NCBI GenBank assembly: GCA_964544865.1
Contig: CAZJDV010000006.1
Location: forward strand, 3,298 to 67,297
Source of the DNA: CAZJDV01 sp964544865
GTDB taxonomy: Bacteria; Chloroflexota; Dehalococcoidia; Lucifugimonadales; CAJWER01
Direction of reading: 5' to 3'
DNA length: 64,000 bases
The position numbers were made by a program, and so were the translations under genes. How positions within the stretch are numbered: the stretch's first letter is position 1; each line of letters opens with the position of its first letter. Under the pieces are notes generated by a model. It did no database searches and had not been told where the DNA came from. It was given only the letters and a program-made list of their open reading frames with translations. Below are positions 8,919 through 19,679 of the stretch, one piece after another.

Positions 8919-11066
8919 ATGGACAGAGCAAAACTATCGGCAGCAATCGTCGTCGTCATGGCGTTGGCAACCCTCCAATGGGGACCCGACCGGGTCGCAT
9001 CGGCGGACTCTCAATATTCACGCCACTTGGCCGTCCTCGTGGCGGACGTGGGAGCAATGGGCCATTCCGAAGGTGGCGCAGACCTGGCCGGCTCGTTCAT
9101 CAGCATGCTTGCAGCTCTGCGGGACGACCAGCTTTTCATGTTCATGAATGTCGACAATCCCTCGCAAGTGCTGGGCCCGTACCGGATGTCGGACCCGGAG
9201 TACCCGGGTATTCAGAGCGAGATCGATGCGCGCCTTACCTGGCCCGTGGGGGACAAAGGTGGAGGGATTTCGGACGCTCTGCTAGAGGCGCAATCGTTAC
9301 TTAATCAGGAAAGGGGAATGGCCGGTTCCCAGGTCTACGTGATCACGGGCGACGCGCCCTGGATCGACTTCGACCGGCTGTCATCACAGCTCTCGCCACT
9401 TGTGAACAGATTCAGGGAGCAGGGCTGGATACTCAACGGCGTCAGCCTGCCGGGCGCCTCCCCCGAGGCGCTGGATTTCCTCAACGGGATCTCCAATAAC
9501 TCAGGCGGACAGTTCACCGAGCTTTCCTCGGCCGAGGGACTCAAGGACGTGGCCGACACCATTCTCAGCCAGGGCGCCATGGGCTCGCTGACGGGGCTTG
9601 GCAGCCGTGTTCTGGTGTCGAGCGAGTTCATGAGCTCCGTGGTCACCATCGTCCCTGGTACGAGCGAGACCACAATCTTGCTTATCAGAGAGAACCCCGA
9701 GGGTTCACTGAAGCTGACAAACCCGTCGGGCTTCAGCGTATCCCCTCTCAACGTGGATGTGTCTCAACTGATCGAAATGCCCAATGCCGTGATGTGGAGG
9801 CTCAAGGACCCGGTGCCGGGCAATTGGAAGATCGATGCGCGCGACATGCGGGGATTGGTCTCGGCCTGGCAGTATTCCGCCAACAACTACACACTGGTGC
9901 TTATTCCGACGGCGCCAGTACCCCTCGGCCAGCCCACGCCGCTGGTGGCATATGTCAGCGAGGGAGACCGCGCCGTGGTACTCAAGGATGTTCGGCTCTA
10001 CGCGAATATCACGATACCCGATGGCGCCCGGATAGTCATAGAGATGACGGATGACGCCGCTGGAACCGATGTGGCGGCCGGGGACGGCAACTACACGATG
10101 ATGCTCCCTCCGCTGCGGGTGGAGGGTGGATACAAGGTCGAGTTGGAGATGGCCTGGCTCAATTACAACCACAGGATCTCCGCGCTGACCGGCTTCGAGG
10201 CCCGGATCTACCCGGAGATGAGCGTCGACCTGGCCGGTATCGAGGACATTCAACCCGGTGTGAGGACCAGGGTGACCACCGTGGTCGTCCACGTCGACGG
10301 TGAGCCTTATCCGGTCGCTCCCGAGCAGGTGGCCGTGATCCTGAACTCGACCTCCGGACTGGAGGCCGAGGTAGAGGTCGTACCAAGGCGCGTCTACGGA
10401 GACGGTCCCGCTTTCGAGTACGAGGTGTTCCTGACGGTTCAGGACCACGGGCGTTATTCCCTGGCCTTCCGACTTGGCACCGAGTACTTGGGCAGGTTCT
10501 TCTCCCTCACCACTGAGTCCATGGCCATAATCTCCCAGCCGCCGCCGACTCTAATTCGGGAGGTGGAGCAAGTCGTGGCTGAGGTAGCGCCCCCTGTCGT
10601 GGCCGCTAGCGCCCTGCCGCCGTCTCCCGCTCCGACCCTGCAGAACACGTCGTCGTTCCCATTGCTGGTGGTCTGGATTCCAATCATCGTACTTGTTATA
10701 TTGGGAGCGATCGCCTCGTACCTTCTTACGCGCACCAAGCCCTACGGCTTCATCTACAGCGACAGCGACGAGCCGCTGGTAGACTTCGCCGCCGTCAGAC
10801 GCCACCCGATTGTGGACCTGGTGCGGCGGAGCACGATCAGCGGCAAGGACCTGGACCTACCCGGACTGGAGGGGGTTGTATTCCGTTTCGCCAAGGGCAA
10901 GATACGCCTCAGCAACCGCGGCGACCAGCCGACGGTCCGAGTCAACAACCAGCCTCTAATCGGTGACGCGGCCATTGAGGACCGGACCTGGATCGGCACC
11001 GGAGGCAAGCTGTACACGTTCCTGGACTCGGCGCGCGCTTTACAGGAGGGGGCCGGAGCAGACTAA
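8919..11066 (+). CDS. Secreted/membrane VWA-like protein with C-terminal FHA-like cytoplasmic domain
   Basis: 715 residues. A signal peptide (residues 1-29) precedes a von Willebrand A-like domain: LAVLVADVGAMG stands where the MIDAS strand and loop belong but lacks the full DxSxS, and VYVITGDAPWIDF and WILNGVSLPGASPEALDFL follow as later strands. Next come beta-sandwich domains (about residues 210-540), a Pro/Ala linker, one membrane helix (about 575-600, VVWIPIIVLVILGAIASYLL) and a basic cytoplasmic tail. The tail's last 60 residues (IRLSNRGDQPTVRVNNQ, WIGTGGKLYTFL) look like a forkhead-associated fold. Probably a surface sensor or adhesin-like protein; no exact family is known to me. A strong terminator follows at 11097. 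Confidence 0.8.
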   Translation: MDRAKLSAAIVVVMALATLQWGPDRVASADSQYSRHLAVLVADVGAMGHSEGGADLAGSFISMLAALRDDQLFMFMNVDNPSQVLGPYRMSDPEYPGIQSEIDARLTWPVGDKGGGISDALLEAQSLLNQERGMAGSQVYVITGDAPWIDFDRLSSQLSPLVNRFREQGWILNGVSLPGASPEALDFLNGISNNSGGQFTELSSAEGLKDVADTILSQGAMGSLTGLGSRVLVSSEFMSSVVTIVPGTSETTILLIRENPEGSLKLTNPSGFSVSPLNVDVSQLIEMPNAVMWRLKDPVPGNWKIDARDMRGLVSAWQYSANNYTLVLIPTAPVPLGQPTPLVAYVSEGDRAVVLKDVRLYANITIPDGARIVIEMTDDAAGTDVAAGDGNYTMMLPPLRVEGGYKVELEMAWLNYNHRISALTGFEARIYPEMSVDLAGIEDIQPGVRTRVTTVVVHVDGEPYPVAPEQVAVILNSTSGLEAEVEVVPRRVYGDGPAFEYEVFLTVQDHGRYSLAFRLGTEYLGRFFSLTTESMAIISQPPPTLIREVEQVVAEVAPPVVAASALPPSPAPTLQNTSSFPLLVVWIPIIVLVILGAIASYLLTRTKPYGFIYSDSDEPLVDFAAVRRHPIVDLVRRSTISGKDLDLPGLEGVVFRFAKGKIRLSNRGDQPTVRVNNQPLIGDAAIEDRTWIGTGGKLYTFLDSARALQEGAGAD

Positions 11067-11096
11067 CCCGCCCCCGAACGAACATGCTTTACAGCA

Positions 11097-11126
11097 GACG
11101 GCCCGCACACGCGGGCCGTCTTTATT
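11097..11126 (+). terminator. Rho-independent terminator
   Basis: GACGGCCCGC (11097-11106), loop ACAC, GCGGGCCGTC (11111-11120), then TTTATT. A perfect 10-bp stem followed by a T-rich tail, 30 bases after the stop at 11066. Confidence 0.92.
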
Positions 11127-11195
11127 GTTATGCAACTTGAGCCGCGCCGGGCGCCTCGTCCAGGCGCCGGCCTGGTAATGGGAGAGAAAACCCGC

Positions 11196-12527
<1,332 letters not shown>

Positions 12528-12846
12528 TGGTAGTGCTGGACCTGCCTTTCTGCCGGTGGACGTGCCTCGATGGGGCCGGCCTCGCGAACTCCAGAAATCC
12601 CATCGGACGGCGAGACATATTCTACAGCCAAACGGCCGTCCGCGCCAGACGCATGCCGTCGATGCTGCGCTTGAGCCGAATTGTGAGGCAGTGCGGGCCG
12701 TGCTATCTTGACATTGGCTTCACATATGGAGGAGGTAGAGCGATGGCGGCAGCCCGCCGATTGCACGCTGTAGCAGGCCAGTTTGAGGTCCAAGGGCTAT
12801 CACGTTCATACGGAGTGAGGATTGACGTGCCGCGGAGAGCAGACTT
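12528..12846. other. Intergenic region with one possible 35-codon ORF
   Basis: No recognised gene. An ATG at 12743 preceded by GGAGGAGGTAG opens a 35-codon reading frame that ends with TGA at 12848-12850, overlapping the GTG start of the PIG-L gene (GTGA). It could be a translationally coupled leader peptide, or simply part of the 5' region. TTGACA at 12708-12713 has no matching -10 box. Confidence 0.35.
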
Positions 12847-13573
12847 GTGACTTCTGAAGAGGTTGCAGGGTACCCGAAGATGATTCTAGGGTATTCGCCC
12901 ACCCCGACGATGAGGCGTCCGGCACTGGCGGGACCATGGCCCGATACGGTGAAGAAGGTGTCGAGATCCACGTAGTCACCGCCGCCAGGGGAGAGCAAGG
13001 CGCCCTCGGCACGGGAAGCCAGGTCGTGGCCAGGCTGGAGCTACCCGCTGTGAGGGAGTCCGAGCTGCGTTTCACACTCGTGTTTCTCGGCGCTCATCCA
13101 CCAGAGTTCCTGGGCTACCGCGATGGGGAGTTGGAGCAAGCAAATCTTTCGGAGCTGGCCGGCAAGGTGCTGTCCCATATGGAGAGGGTGCGGCCCGATG
13201 TCGTGATTACGTTCGGCCCCAGAGGAATAACGGACCACGGGGACCACAAGATGGTACACAGCGCCACGGGGAGGCGTTTCACCAGTATCGCGCCGCCAAC
13301 GAAGTCGACCCGAGGCTCATGTACTTCGCTATCCCCAAAGAAATGATAGAGCAGTTCGACGTCGAACAGGACGGCCCCGAGGTGGAGCCGACTATCCTGA
13401 TCGACATCTCAGGCTACCTCGGCGTCAAGATCAAGACGTTCCGAATGCACAATTCCCAGGAGGATGTCCAGGACGCCGACATGGTGCAGGATGGGCGCTA
13501 CGGCATCGAGGGGTTCCACCAGGCCTACTCTCCGGTCACCGGCGGCGTGGTCTCCACGGGTTTCTGGGATTGA
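12847..13573 (+). pseudogene. PIG-L family deacetylase with two frameshifts
   Basis: Joining three frames gives a complete LmbE/PIG-L zinc deacetylase of about 240 residues: a start at GTG 12847 (VTSEEVAGYPKMILG), then VFAHPDDEASGTGG with the HPDD metal motif, ITFGPRGITDHGDHK with the second His pair, and EAFHQYRAANEVDP onward to the stop. The first shift sits at GGG 12889-12891, where four G would restore the frame; the second at GGGG 13268-13271, where five G would. Both are single-base deletions in G runs with no other damage, which suggests sequencing error as much as decay. If intact it would deacetylate a GlcNAc-like or thiol-sugar substrate. Confidence 0.8.
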
Positions 13574-13594
13574 TCGGCCGGCTCCGCCCGGACC

Positions 13595-15974
13595 CTACAT
13601 CCCCAGGGCGTCGTAGCTGACGGCCATGATACTGGCGGCGTCGATCTCGTACTCGCTGTAAAGGTCCTCGGGACTGCCCGATTGCCCGTACCTGGTCACG
13701 CCCAGCGGGAACGTCGGAGTCGCCAGCGCGCCGCCGATCCATGCCAGCGCATGGGGGTGTCCGTCGACGACAGTCACCGCGGGGACGTTTCGCTCAGTCA
13801 GAGGGATCACGTCTGACATGAACGGCACCCCTTTGGGCGCCGAGCGCACAGCGGCGTGCACGGACGCCTGGAAGCTGCTGTACAGGGGGCCGGGGCCGGT
13901 CACGTTGATGACGTTGGCGAACACTCCTTCTTCCAGTAGCTGCCGGCTAGCCTCGATGGCCACCGGGACCATCGCGCCACAGGCGAAGACGTGGACCACG
14001 TTCCGGCCCGGCACGTAGTCCGGCTCCTCCCTGCGGTCCACCAGCCTGTACGCCCCCGCGATAACCTGGCGCCTCAGCCGCTGAAGATCCTGGGGATCGG
14101 GCGGCACCTGGAACAGGGCCTGGTCCGCCGACTTTGTCGTCAAGCGTAGATAGGTCGACTCCTGACGGAGGCGGATTTTCTCCAGGGCCGAGAGTATGAT
14201 CCACTCCAACTCCTGCCCGAAACAGGGCTCGTAGAATGCCAGATCGGCAAGCTCCACACCGATGGACGGAGTCACCTGAGACTGGTGAGAGCCGCCCTCC
14301 GGACCAAGTGTGACGCCGGACGGTGTTCCCACCACGATGTACCGGGACCCGGAGTAGACGCTGAGCATGAATGCGTCCAAGCCGCGGCGCACGAACGGGT
14401 CGTAGAGGGTGCCGATCGGGAACAGTAGCTCGCCGGTCATCTCGTAGGAAAGCCCCAGCTGGCCAAGGCATGTGAAAAGGTTGTTCTCCGATATTCCTAG
14501 CTCAATGTGCTGGCCCTCCGGTGCCTCCACCCACTGTAACGACCTTTGCACCTCTTCTTGCGGGACGGATCCGCTCTCGGACTTGGACCAGACGCCCGCC
14601 CTGTTGATCCAACCGCCGAGATTCGTGGAGCTGGCGACATCTGGACTCACAGTTACCAGCCTCTCGTGCAGCTTCGGGTATCTCCTCGATACCTCGGTGA
14701 GGACCTGGCCGAAGATTTGCTGGGTGGAGCTGCTGCCTCTGTATGTCCGATTGAATCCCTCCGGTATCTCGATTTCCGGCGGGGCGCTGTCCTCGTCGTT
14801 CTGCAACTGAAGCCGGTGCCCCGTGTCCAGGCAGAGAAGGCCCGCATGGGTATCGGAGCCGAGCCTCGACCAGACCTCGCTCTCATCGATGCCAAGGGCC
14901 GACCTGACCTCTTCCATCTGCTCAGGATTGAGATTGGCCGAGTGGTTCTGCGGGTCGCCAATGGTCGGCAGCATCCAGCCCTTCAGGGTGAACGCGAACA
15001 TCACGTTGGGACCATGGGCCAGGTCTACCTGCTCAAAGGCCTCTCGCAGCATCCCGAAGTCATGGCCCCCCAGATTTCTGAATAGCTCCTGAAGCTGGTC
15101 ATCGCCCCAGCGGCCGATGAGCCGCGCCATGTCGTCGGGGTACTCGCTGGTGCGCGGCAGCCATTCGCGCAGGGTCGGTGCGTCGACCCTTAGCAGCCTC
15201 TGATATAGCTCGTTGGGCATCTCGTCGATGGAGGTCCGAAGCAGTTCGCCATTAGGTTCCTCATAGGCCGCCTGGAGTTTCTTGCCGTACTTGGCGTCGA
15301 TGACTTTCCAACCGTTGGCCGCGAACATCTCCCTCCAGACCTTCACGCGAATGCCGGGGATGATGCGATCAAGGCTTTGCCGGTTGAGGTCGATTACCCA
15401 CAGCACGTTGCTGATGTCGGAGAGGACCGGGTCGGCGATCGCCTCCCAGACGACTCCCTCGTCCAGCTCCGCGTCGCCCACCAGGCTGATGAATCGGCGG
15501 TCCAGACCGCTTCCGGGGGCGAGGTGGCTTCGGACGTACTCCTCCGTCATCCACGCGAAGATGGGCGCCACCGCGCCAAGCCCGATCGGGCCGGTCGCGA
15601 AGTCCACGCCGTCCGGGTCCTTCGTGCGGCTCGGGTAGGCCTGGAGGCCGTGGAACTGCCTGAGCGTCTTCAAATAGCTGGCGTCGAGGTTGCCGAGCAA
15701 GTACTGGATGGCGTGATATACCGGGGAGGCGTGGGGCTTCACGGAGATGCGGTCGCCGGACCTCATGTACTNNNNNNNNNNAAGTCATGATGGTGACCAC
15801 GGAGGAGCTCGATGCCTGGTGGCCGCCGACCTTCAGGCCGCTGAGGTTGGGTCGCGCGGTGTTGGCGTAGTCCACCATATTGATGGAGAGCCAAAGCACT
15901 CTTTTTTGTATCTCGTGGAGCAGCTTGTCGCGGTCGCTCAGTGTCTTGACCGCCTGTGCCGCTTCGGTCGCCAT
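13595..15974 (-). CDS. Thiamine-diphosphate-dependent E1 component, AceE/transketolase-like (interrupted by assembly gap)
   Basis: About 790 residues in two pieces across the N run. The N-terminal part has KVGGHQASSSSVVTIMT and after the gap MRSGDRISVKPHASPVYHAIQYL, the TPP-domain start. The ThDP motif is GDAELDEG with N in VIDLN about 25 residues later. The central pyrimidine-binding domain has HIELGISENN (catalytic Glu) and the C-terminal domain VFACGAMVPVAIEA. It resembles homodimeric pyruvate dehydrogenase E1 (AceE), which decarboxylates pyruvate and passes acetyl to lipoyl-E2, but no E2 or E3 gene is adjacent, so the substrate is open. The ATG at 15974 has GGAGG 5 bases upstream. The N count does not preserve frame, so the real gap is not 10; 12 bases would fit. 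Confidence 0.75.
15772..15781. other. Assembly gap (10 N) inside the E1-like gene
   Basis: Ten Ns. The flanking codons (ATG ACT T before, AG TAC ATG AGG after, on the coding strand) are out of frame if the gap were exactly 10, so it is a placeholder. Confidence 0.99.
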
Positions 15975-16022
15975 GTCCGCCTCCACGCCCCTCGCCGTTA
16001 ACGCCAGACTCGGGGCCTCTAC

Positions 16023-16044
16023 GTGTGTTTTCACACACAGTATA
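16023..16044 (-). promoter_or_regulatory. Putative promoter with overlapping palindrome, E1-like gene
   Basis: On the reverse strand TATACT (16044-16039) is followed directly by GTGTG-AAAA-CACAC (16036-16023), a perfect 5-bp inverted repeat sitting at the expected transcription start about 50 bases before the ATG at 15974. No convincing -35 box. The palindrome could be an operator. Confidence 0.35.
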
Positions 16045-16123
16045 GCACCCGCATAACGGGGCGGTGACGTGGGTTGATATGAGGACCTACGGGCCGTGTG
16101 CGGGATGTCGGCGCCTGGGACTG

Positions 16124-17488
16124 CTAGCCGGCGGGCGTGCCCCTGGCGTATTTGATGATGCCGTTGAGAGGTCGCTGGCTGGTGACCTCGAAGTACGCTA
16201 TGTGCGGCCGATCGTCAGAGTCCAGCTTGAGAGACACAAGTTATCCCAGGGTGCCGGCCCTCGCTTCCACTACGCTTTCAAGCCCCATCCGGACCCGGCC
16301 CAGATCGCCAGCCTGAGCACCTTTTCGTCCGAGTAGACTATCCAGGGATCGCCCTGGCTGTCCACCACCACCGATGTGATGTTTCTGGCCCCGAGGAAAC
16401 CGAACTCCAGATTGTCCAGAGTGTCCACCGGGAGAATCTCCCATTCGGTTTCTCCCAGTCCCCTGGTTGCATACTTGATGACACCGGATGACGGACTCTC
16501 CCGCTGCAGGTAGCTCAGGTGAAAGCACCCTTCCCCGTCGATCACCAGGGACGCGAACAGCCCGGTGTCCCCGTCGCTATCGATGGTGCTGATGCTCCAT
16601 CCCGCATCCCTGCTGACCAGGAGCAGGTTTTTGCTCTTCCCCTCATAGTAGGAAATATGCGGGTTGCCGGCGGGATCCACGGCGATGGAGGTCGCCCACT
16701 TATATGTCAGGGGCGCGCTTCCGACGCTCTCCACCGTCCACTTTCCGGCATCGTCCCGGTAATAGTACTCGACGCCTGCACCATCGAACTCCACGGGGTC
16801 TATCGCGCTGATATGCGGACGGCCCTGAGCATCGACGGTTATCCTGGTGTCCCATCCGTCACGGCCTTCGTCGAGCATCGACTCGACCTGCCAGTCGCCG
16901 CCTGAGGCGGCCTGGATCGCGTGGACGGCATCACCGAGATCTGGCTGGGTGCTGGTGGTCGTGATAGGTCATGTGGGCCGTACCGTCGGGGCCGATGGCG
17001 ATGTCAAGGGGGCCGTAGAAGTATCCTTCGGCCATGGTCGTGACCTCCCAAGAGTCGCCGCTGCGGACCGCGCTCCTCACGAACCCTGGCATGGCCTTCA
17101 GCATATGTGCGACGTATGGAACGTCATCACTTGTCAGCGCGAGGGCGGGCTTCGTGCCGGTGTCGATCTCTTCGATAAGCCATTCGTGTAATCCGGGCTC
17201 AGTGGCGTCGCTCGCGGCGGGCGCTGACTACGGAACCGCTTCCGGAACGGTCGTGGCCGTGGCTGCTCCCTGCGTGGATGCGGTGGGAACGGGAGCAGTT
17301 GAGACCTCCGAGGTCGGTATTGGAGTGCTGGTGGCTAGTTGCGGTGCGGCTGCAGCGGGCAGCGGTACGGTCGAGATCGGTGTTGGAGTGCTGGCCCCAC
17401 CCCCCCACGCCGTCGCTATCACCACAATCAGGAGCACTAAACCGGATACAAAGTAACGACTGCCCAAGGATTTGGCACTGTGCAACAC
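16124..17488 (-). pseudogene. Decayed secreted protein with beta-propeller-like repeats
   Basis: A GTG at 17488 behind GGAGG starts a membrane anchor (YFVSGLVLLIVVIATAW) and a Thr/Pro/Ala linker, then a series of about 50-residue repeats each ending in a strand such as RPHISAID, NPHISYYE, CFHLSYLQ, DPWIVYSD, RPHIAYFE. I see two in-frame stops (TAG at 17228-17230 and a TAA near 16243) and two frameshifts (near 16945-16955, and at CCCC 16283-16286 where one more base restores frame). The last repeat ends at a TAG at 16124-16126. The longest intact stretch covers 16270-16878. With four lesions of different kinds this is the best case for true decay in the window. Confidence 0.75.
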
Positions 17489-17721
17489 ACTTCCTCCACT
17501 TCCCTGACGGTTCCAGTATCTGGGCGGCCCCGATCGATCCTTGGCTCTCTCGATGTTTGAAGCAAGGAAACTTGCAGGGGGTGCGTTTTCGGTCGGAGGG
17601 AGCGGCGATAATACGGGGGCGCGGAGGTTTGGAACGTCGCAGGGCGACGGCGGAGGAAGGATTCGGGCGCGAGGCCGGATGCGAGGTCTGGGTTTAGGCT
17701 CGTGATAGCTACGTAGTACGC
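17489..17721. other. Intergenic region, nothing recognised
   Basis: Between the decayed repeat protein and the hydroxypyruvate-isomerase-like gene. One short inverted repeat (CGTCGC-AGG-GCGACG near 17635) is visible; no promoter or gene could be supported. Confidence 0.4.
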
Positions 17722-18513
17722 TTACCTTCCCGGGCTCGTCAGGTAGGCGCGAGCCCAGCCGAGGCCCTCGACGGTCGTTGTGAGCGGCTTGTACTCGCAA
17801 CCTATCCATCCCTCGTAGCCCATCTCGTCAAGGGCGCCAAGCAAGAACGGGTAGTTAATTTCACCGGTCCCAGGTTCGTTGCGGCCCGGGTTATCGGCTA
17901 TCTGGATGTGGCGGATGGAGCCGAGGTTTGCCTCGATGGTGGGGGTCAGGTCGCCCTCCATGATCTGCATGTGATAGACGTCGTATTGCAAGTACAGGTT
18001 GGGGTACGCGACTTCCGCGATGATGGAGAGCGCCTGGTCGGTGTTTCGCAAGAAGAACCCAGGGATGTCGCGCGTGTTGATTGGTTCGATGAGCAGGCGT
18101 ATCCCAGCGTCCTGGAGCTTTGACGCCGCGTATCGCAGGTTCGCCACGAAGGTCTGTCGCAGCGCGCCGCGCTCGGCGCCATCGGGTACGACGCCCGCGA
18201 GGCAGTTGACCTGCGGGCAGCCGAGGGCCGTCGCATACTCGATGGCCGCGCCGACACCTTCCTGGAACTCGCCGGTCCTGTCGGCCATACAGGCTATTCC
18301 GCGCTCGCCGCCGTCCCAGTCTCCCGCCGGCAGGTTGTGCAGCGCCTGGACCAGGTCGTTGGCGCGGAGCTTCTCTGCCAGCTCATCCTTGCCATATTCG
18401 TAGGGAAACAGGTACTCCACGGCGGAGAACCCGGCGTCGGAGGCCGCCTCGAACCGGTCCAGGAATTCTACCTCGTTGAACATCATCGACAGATTCGCGG
18501 CGAGCTTTGGCAT
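17722..18513 (-). CDS. Hydroxypyruvate isomerase-like enzyme (Hyi/OtnI family)
   Basis: 263 residues, the normal length of hydroxypyruvate isomerase and 2-oxo-tetronate isomerase. Family blocks: an N-terminal LAANLSMMFNEV with FLDRFEAASDAGFSAVEYLFPY, the Glu of LLIEPINTRDIPGFFL (first metal ligand), QYDVYHMQIMEGDL (Asp/His), HIQIADNPGRNEPGTGEINY and the C-terminal CEYKP Glu. It interconverts hydroxypyruvate and tartronate semialdehyde or the four-carbon analogue. A glycerate kinase lies 2 kb away on the same strand, consistent with a glycerate route. The ATG at 18513 has GGAG 8 bases upstream; the upstream extension has no family similarity. Confidence 0.9.
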   Translation of the reverse strand: MPKLAANLSMMFNEVEFLDRFEAASDAGFSAVEYLFPYEYGKDELAEKLRANDLVQALHNLPAGDWDGGERGIACMADRTGEFQEGVGAAIEYATALGCPQVNCLAGVVPDGAERGALRQTFVANLRYAASKLQDAGIRLLIEPINTRDIPGFFLRNTDQALSIIAEVAYPNLYLQYDVYHMQIMEGDLTPTIEANLGSIRHIQIADNPGRNEPGTGEINYPFLLGALDEMGYEGWIGCEYKPLTTTVEGLGWARAYLTSPGR

Positions 18514-18570
18514 GGTCTGCTCCAAGGAGTATGGCTGGCATCGAGCCCACGCGGCACGATCGCTTGCTGC

Positions 18571-18602
18571 CCCAATTATATTGGGTCTCATGGTGTCGTC
18601 AA
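18571..18602 (-). promoter_or_regulatory. Sigma70 promoter with -10 inside a palindrome (Hyi-like gene)
   Basis: On the reverse strand TTGACG (18602-18597), a 16-base spacer and TATAAT (18580-18575). The -10 box lies inside the 15-base inverted repeat CCCAAT-ATA-ATTGGG (18585-18571), a likely operator by position. Transcription would start near 18568, about 55 bases before the ATG at 18513. Confidence 0.7.
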
Positions 18603-18686
18603 GCGCGGCAGACCCATTGGTCCGTCAACGGAGCCGTGAGACAGTTTCCACCGACCTGCCCTGGGGCCGCCGAGGGGCGATGGCGG

Positions 18687-19133
18687 CTACGGATCACGCC
18701 GCTCTATGAACTCCAACCAGTTGCCCTCGGGGTCCCGCGCATAGCAGATGCCCGTTCTGCCACCGTCCGCCGTGTCCTTGTAGATCGGGGCGGTGACGAA
18801 CTCGATACCTATGCCGGTAAGCCGCTGGTGGAGCGCCGCAAGGTCGTCCACGTTGAAGCAGACGTGGGCCGCGCCGAGTTGGTGTCTGTCCAGGTATCCA
18901 CCCGGGCTAGGAGGGCCGATGTAGTGGACTAGCTCCAGGAGATGCCCGCCCCCAGGCATGCCAACGAACACCAGCCTTCGCCGCGCGCCCGCTATGCCGG
19001 TGTGGTCCCCGCCGGACGGGGCGATGCTGTCTACCTCCCGCACGACCGACAAACCCAGCGCATCGCGGTAGAACCCGACCACCCTGTCGAGGTCTTTCAC
19101 GACGATGCCGGAGTGGTTGAAGCTTGTGACCAT
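18687..19133 (-). CDS. VOC family protein (glyoxalase/dioxygenase fold)
   Basis: 148 residues. Paired beta-alpha-beta-beta-beta modules: FNHSGIVVKDLDRVVGFYRDALGLSVV starts the first and GAAHVCFNVDDLAALHQRL the second. Metal-ligand positions are the His in FNHSGIVV, a Glu in HLLELVHY, the His in AAHVCF and the Glu in GNWLEFIE, all present. Substrate unknown; the family includes lactoylglutathione lyase, methylmalonyl-CoA epimerase and extradiol dioxygenases. Stands alone, with its start facing the small membrane protein gene at 19290. Confidence 0.85.
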   Translation of the reverse strand: MVTSFNHSGIVVKDLDRVVGFYRDALGLSVVREVDSIAPSGGDHTGIAGARRRLVFVGMPGGGHLLELVHYIGPPSPGGYLDRHQLGAAHVCFNVDDLAALHQRLTGIGIEFVTAPIYKDTADGGRTGICYARDPEGNWLEFIERRDP

Positions 19134-19289
19134 GCCTGCCTCCTCGATAAGTGTGTGCCGAGGAGCCGAGTGTAGTCGAGGCTGGCGTTTGTTGCAAGGA
19201 GCGGCAGGGGCGGGCGGTCAAGACTCGGATGTCCTGCCCGTTCAGGGATATTGCCAATCGGCGCGGCGGCGGTGTATCCTTCTCATGTC

Positions 19290-19553
19290 ATGGACACATC
19301 ACGAATCATAGAATCCCCATTCTCCTGGGCTGTCGTCGGCTTCGTCGTGGGTGTGGCCCTGGGGGTAACGGCGCTGTCCGTCTGGATTCTCGCCGCCGGC
19401 TTCGGCTTATACCTGATATTCCTCAGCTCCCGCGGGCCGGCCAAGCACGAGACGGAGGGCTGGCTGTTCGCCGCGGGCCCCGCGTTCATGATGAGCTGGA
19501 TGCTCGGCTTCGTCGTTCGCGGCATCGTCGGTATCGGCTCGACCGGCATCTGA
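19290..19553 (+). CDS. Small integral membrane protein, unknown
   Basis: 87 residues with two or three predicted membrane segments: SWAVVGFVVGVALGVTALSV, a following hydrophobic run (WILAAGFGLYLIFLS) and FAAGPAFMMSWMLGFVVRGI, separated by a charged loop GPAKHETEG. No family recognised. I prefer the ATG at 19290 (MDTSRIIESPF) over the in-frame start at 19251, which would add 13 residues without Shine-Dalgarno support. Confidence 0.6.
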   Translation: MDTSRIIESPFSWAVVGFVVGVALGVTALSVWILAAGFGLYLIFLSSRGPAKHETEGWLFAAGPAFMMSWMLGFVVRGIVGIGSTGI

Positions 19554-19679
19554 CCAACTCGCAGCCGTGTTTCCTACCTGCCCGCCAGATTCCTGACGGA
19601 ATCCGTCCCGCACCAGACCTGGCTCGCTCTCGCCTGCATTGTTTCCGTACGGGCCCCCAGCTATATTTTCATGGCGGTG

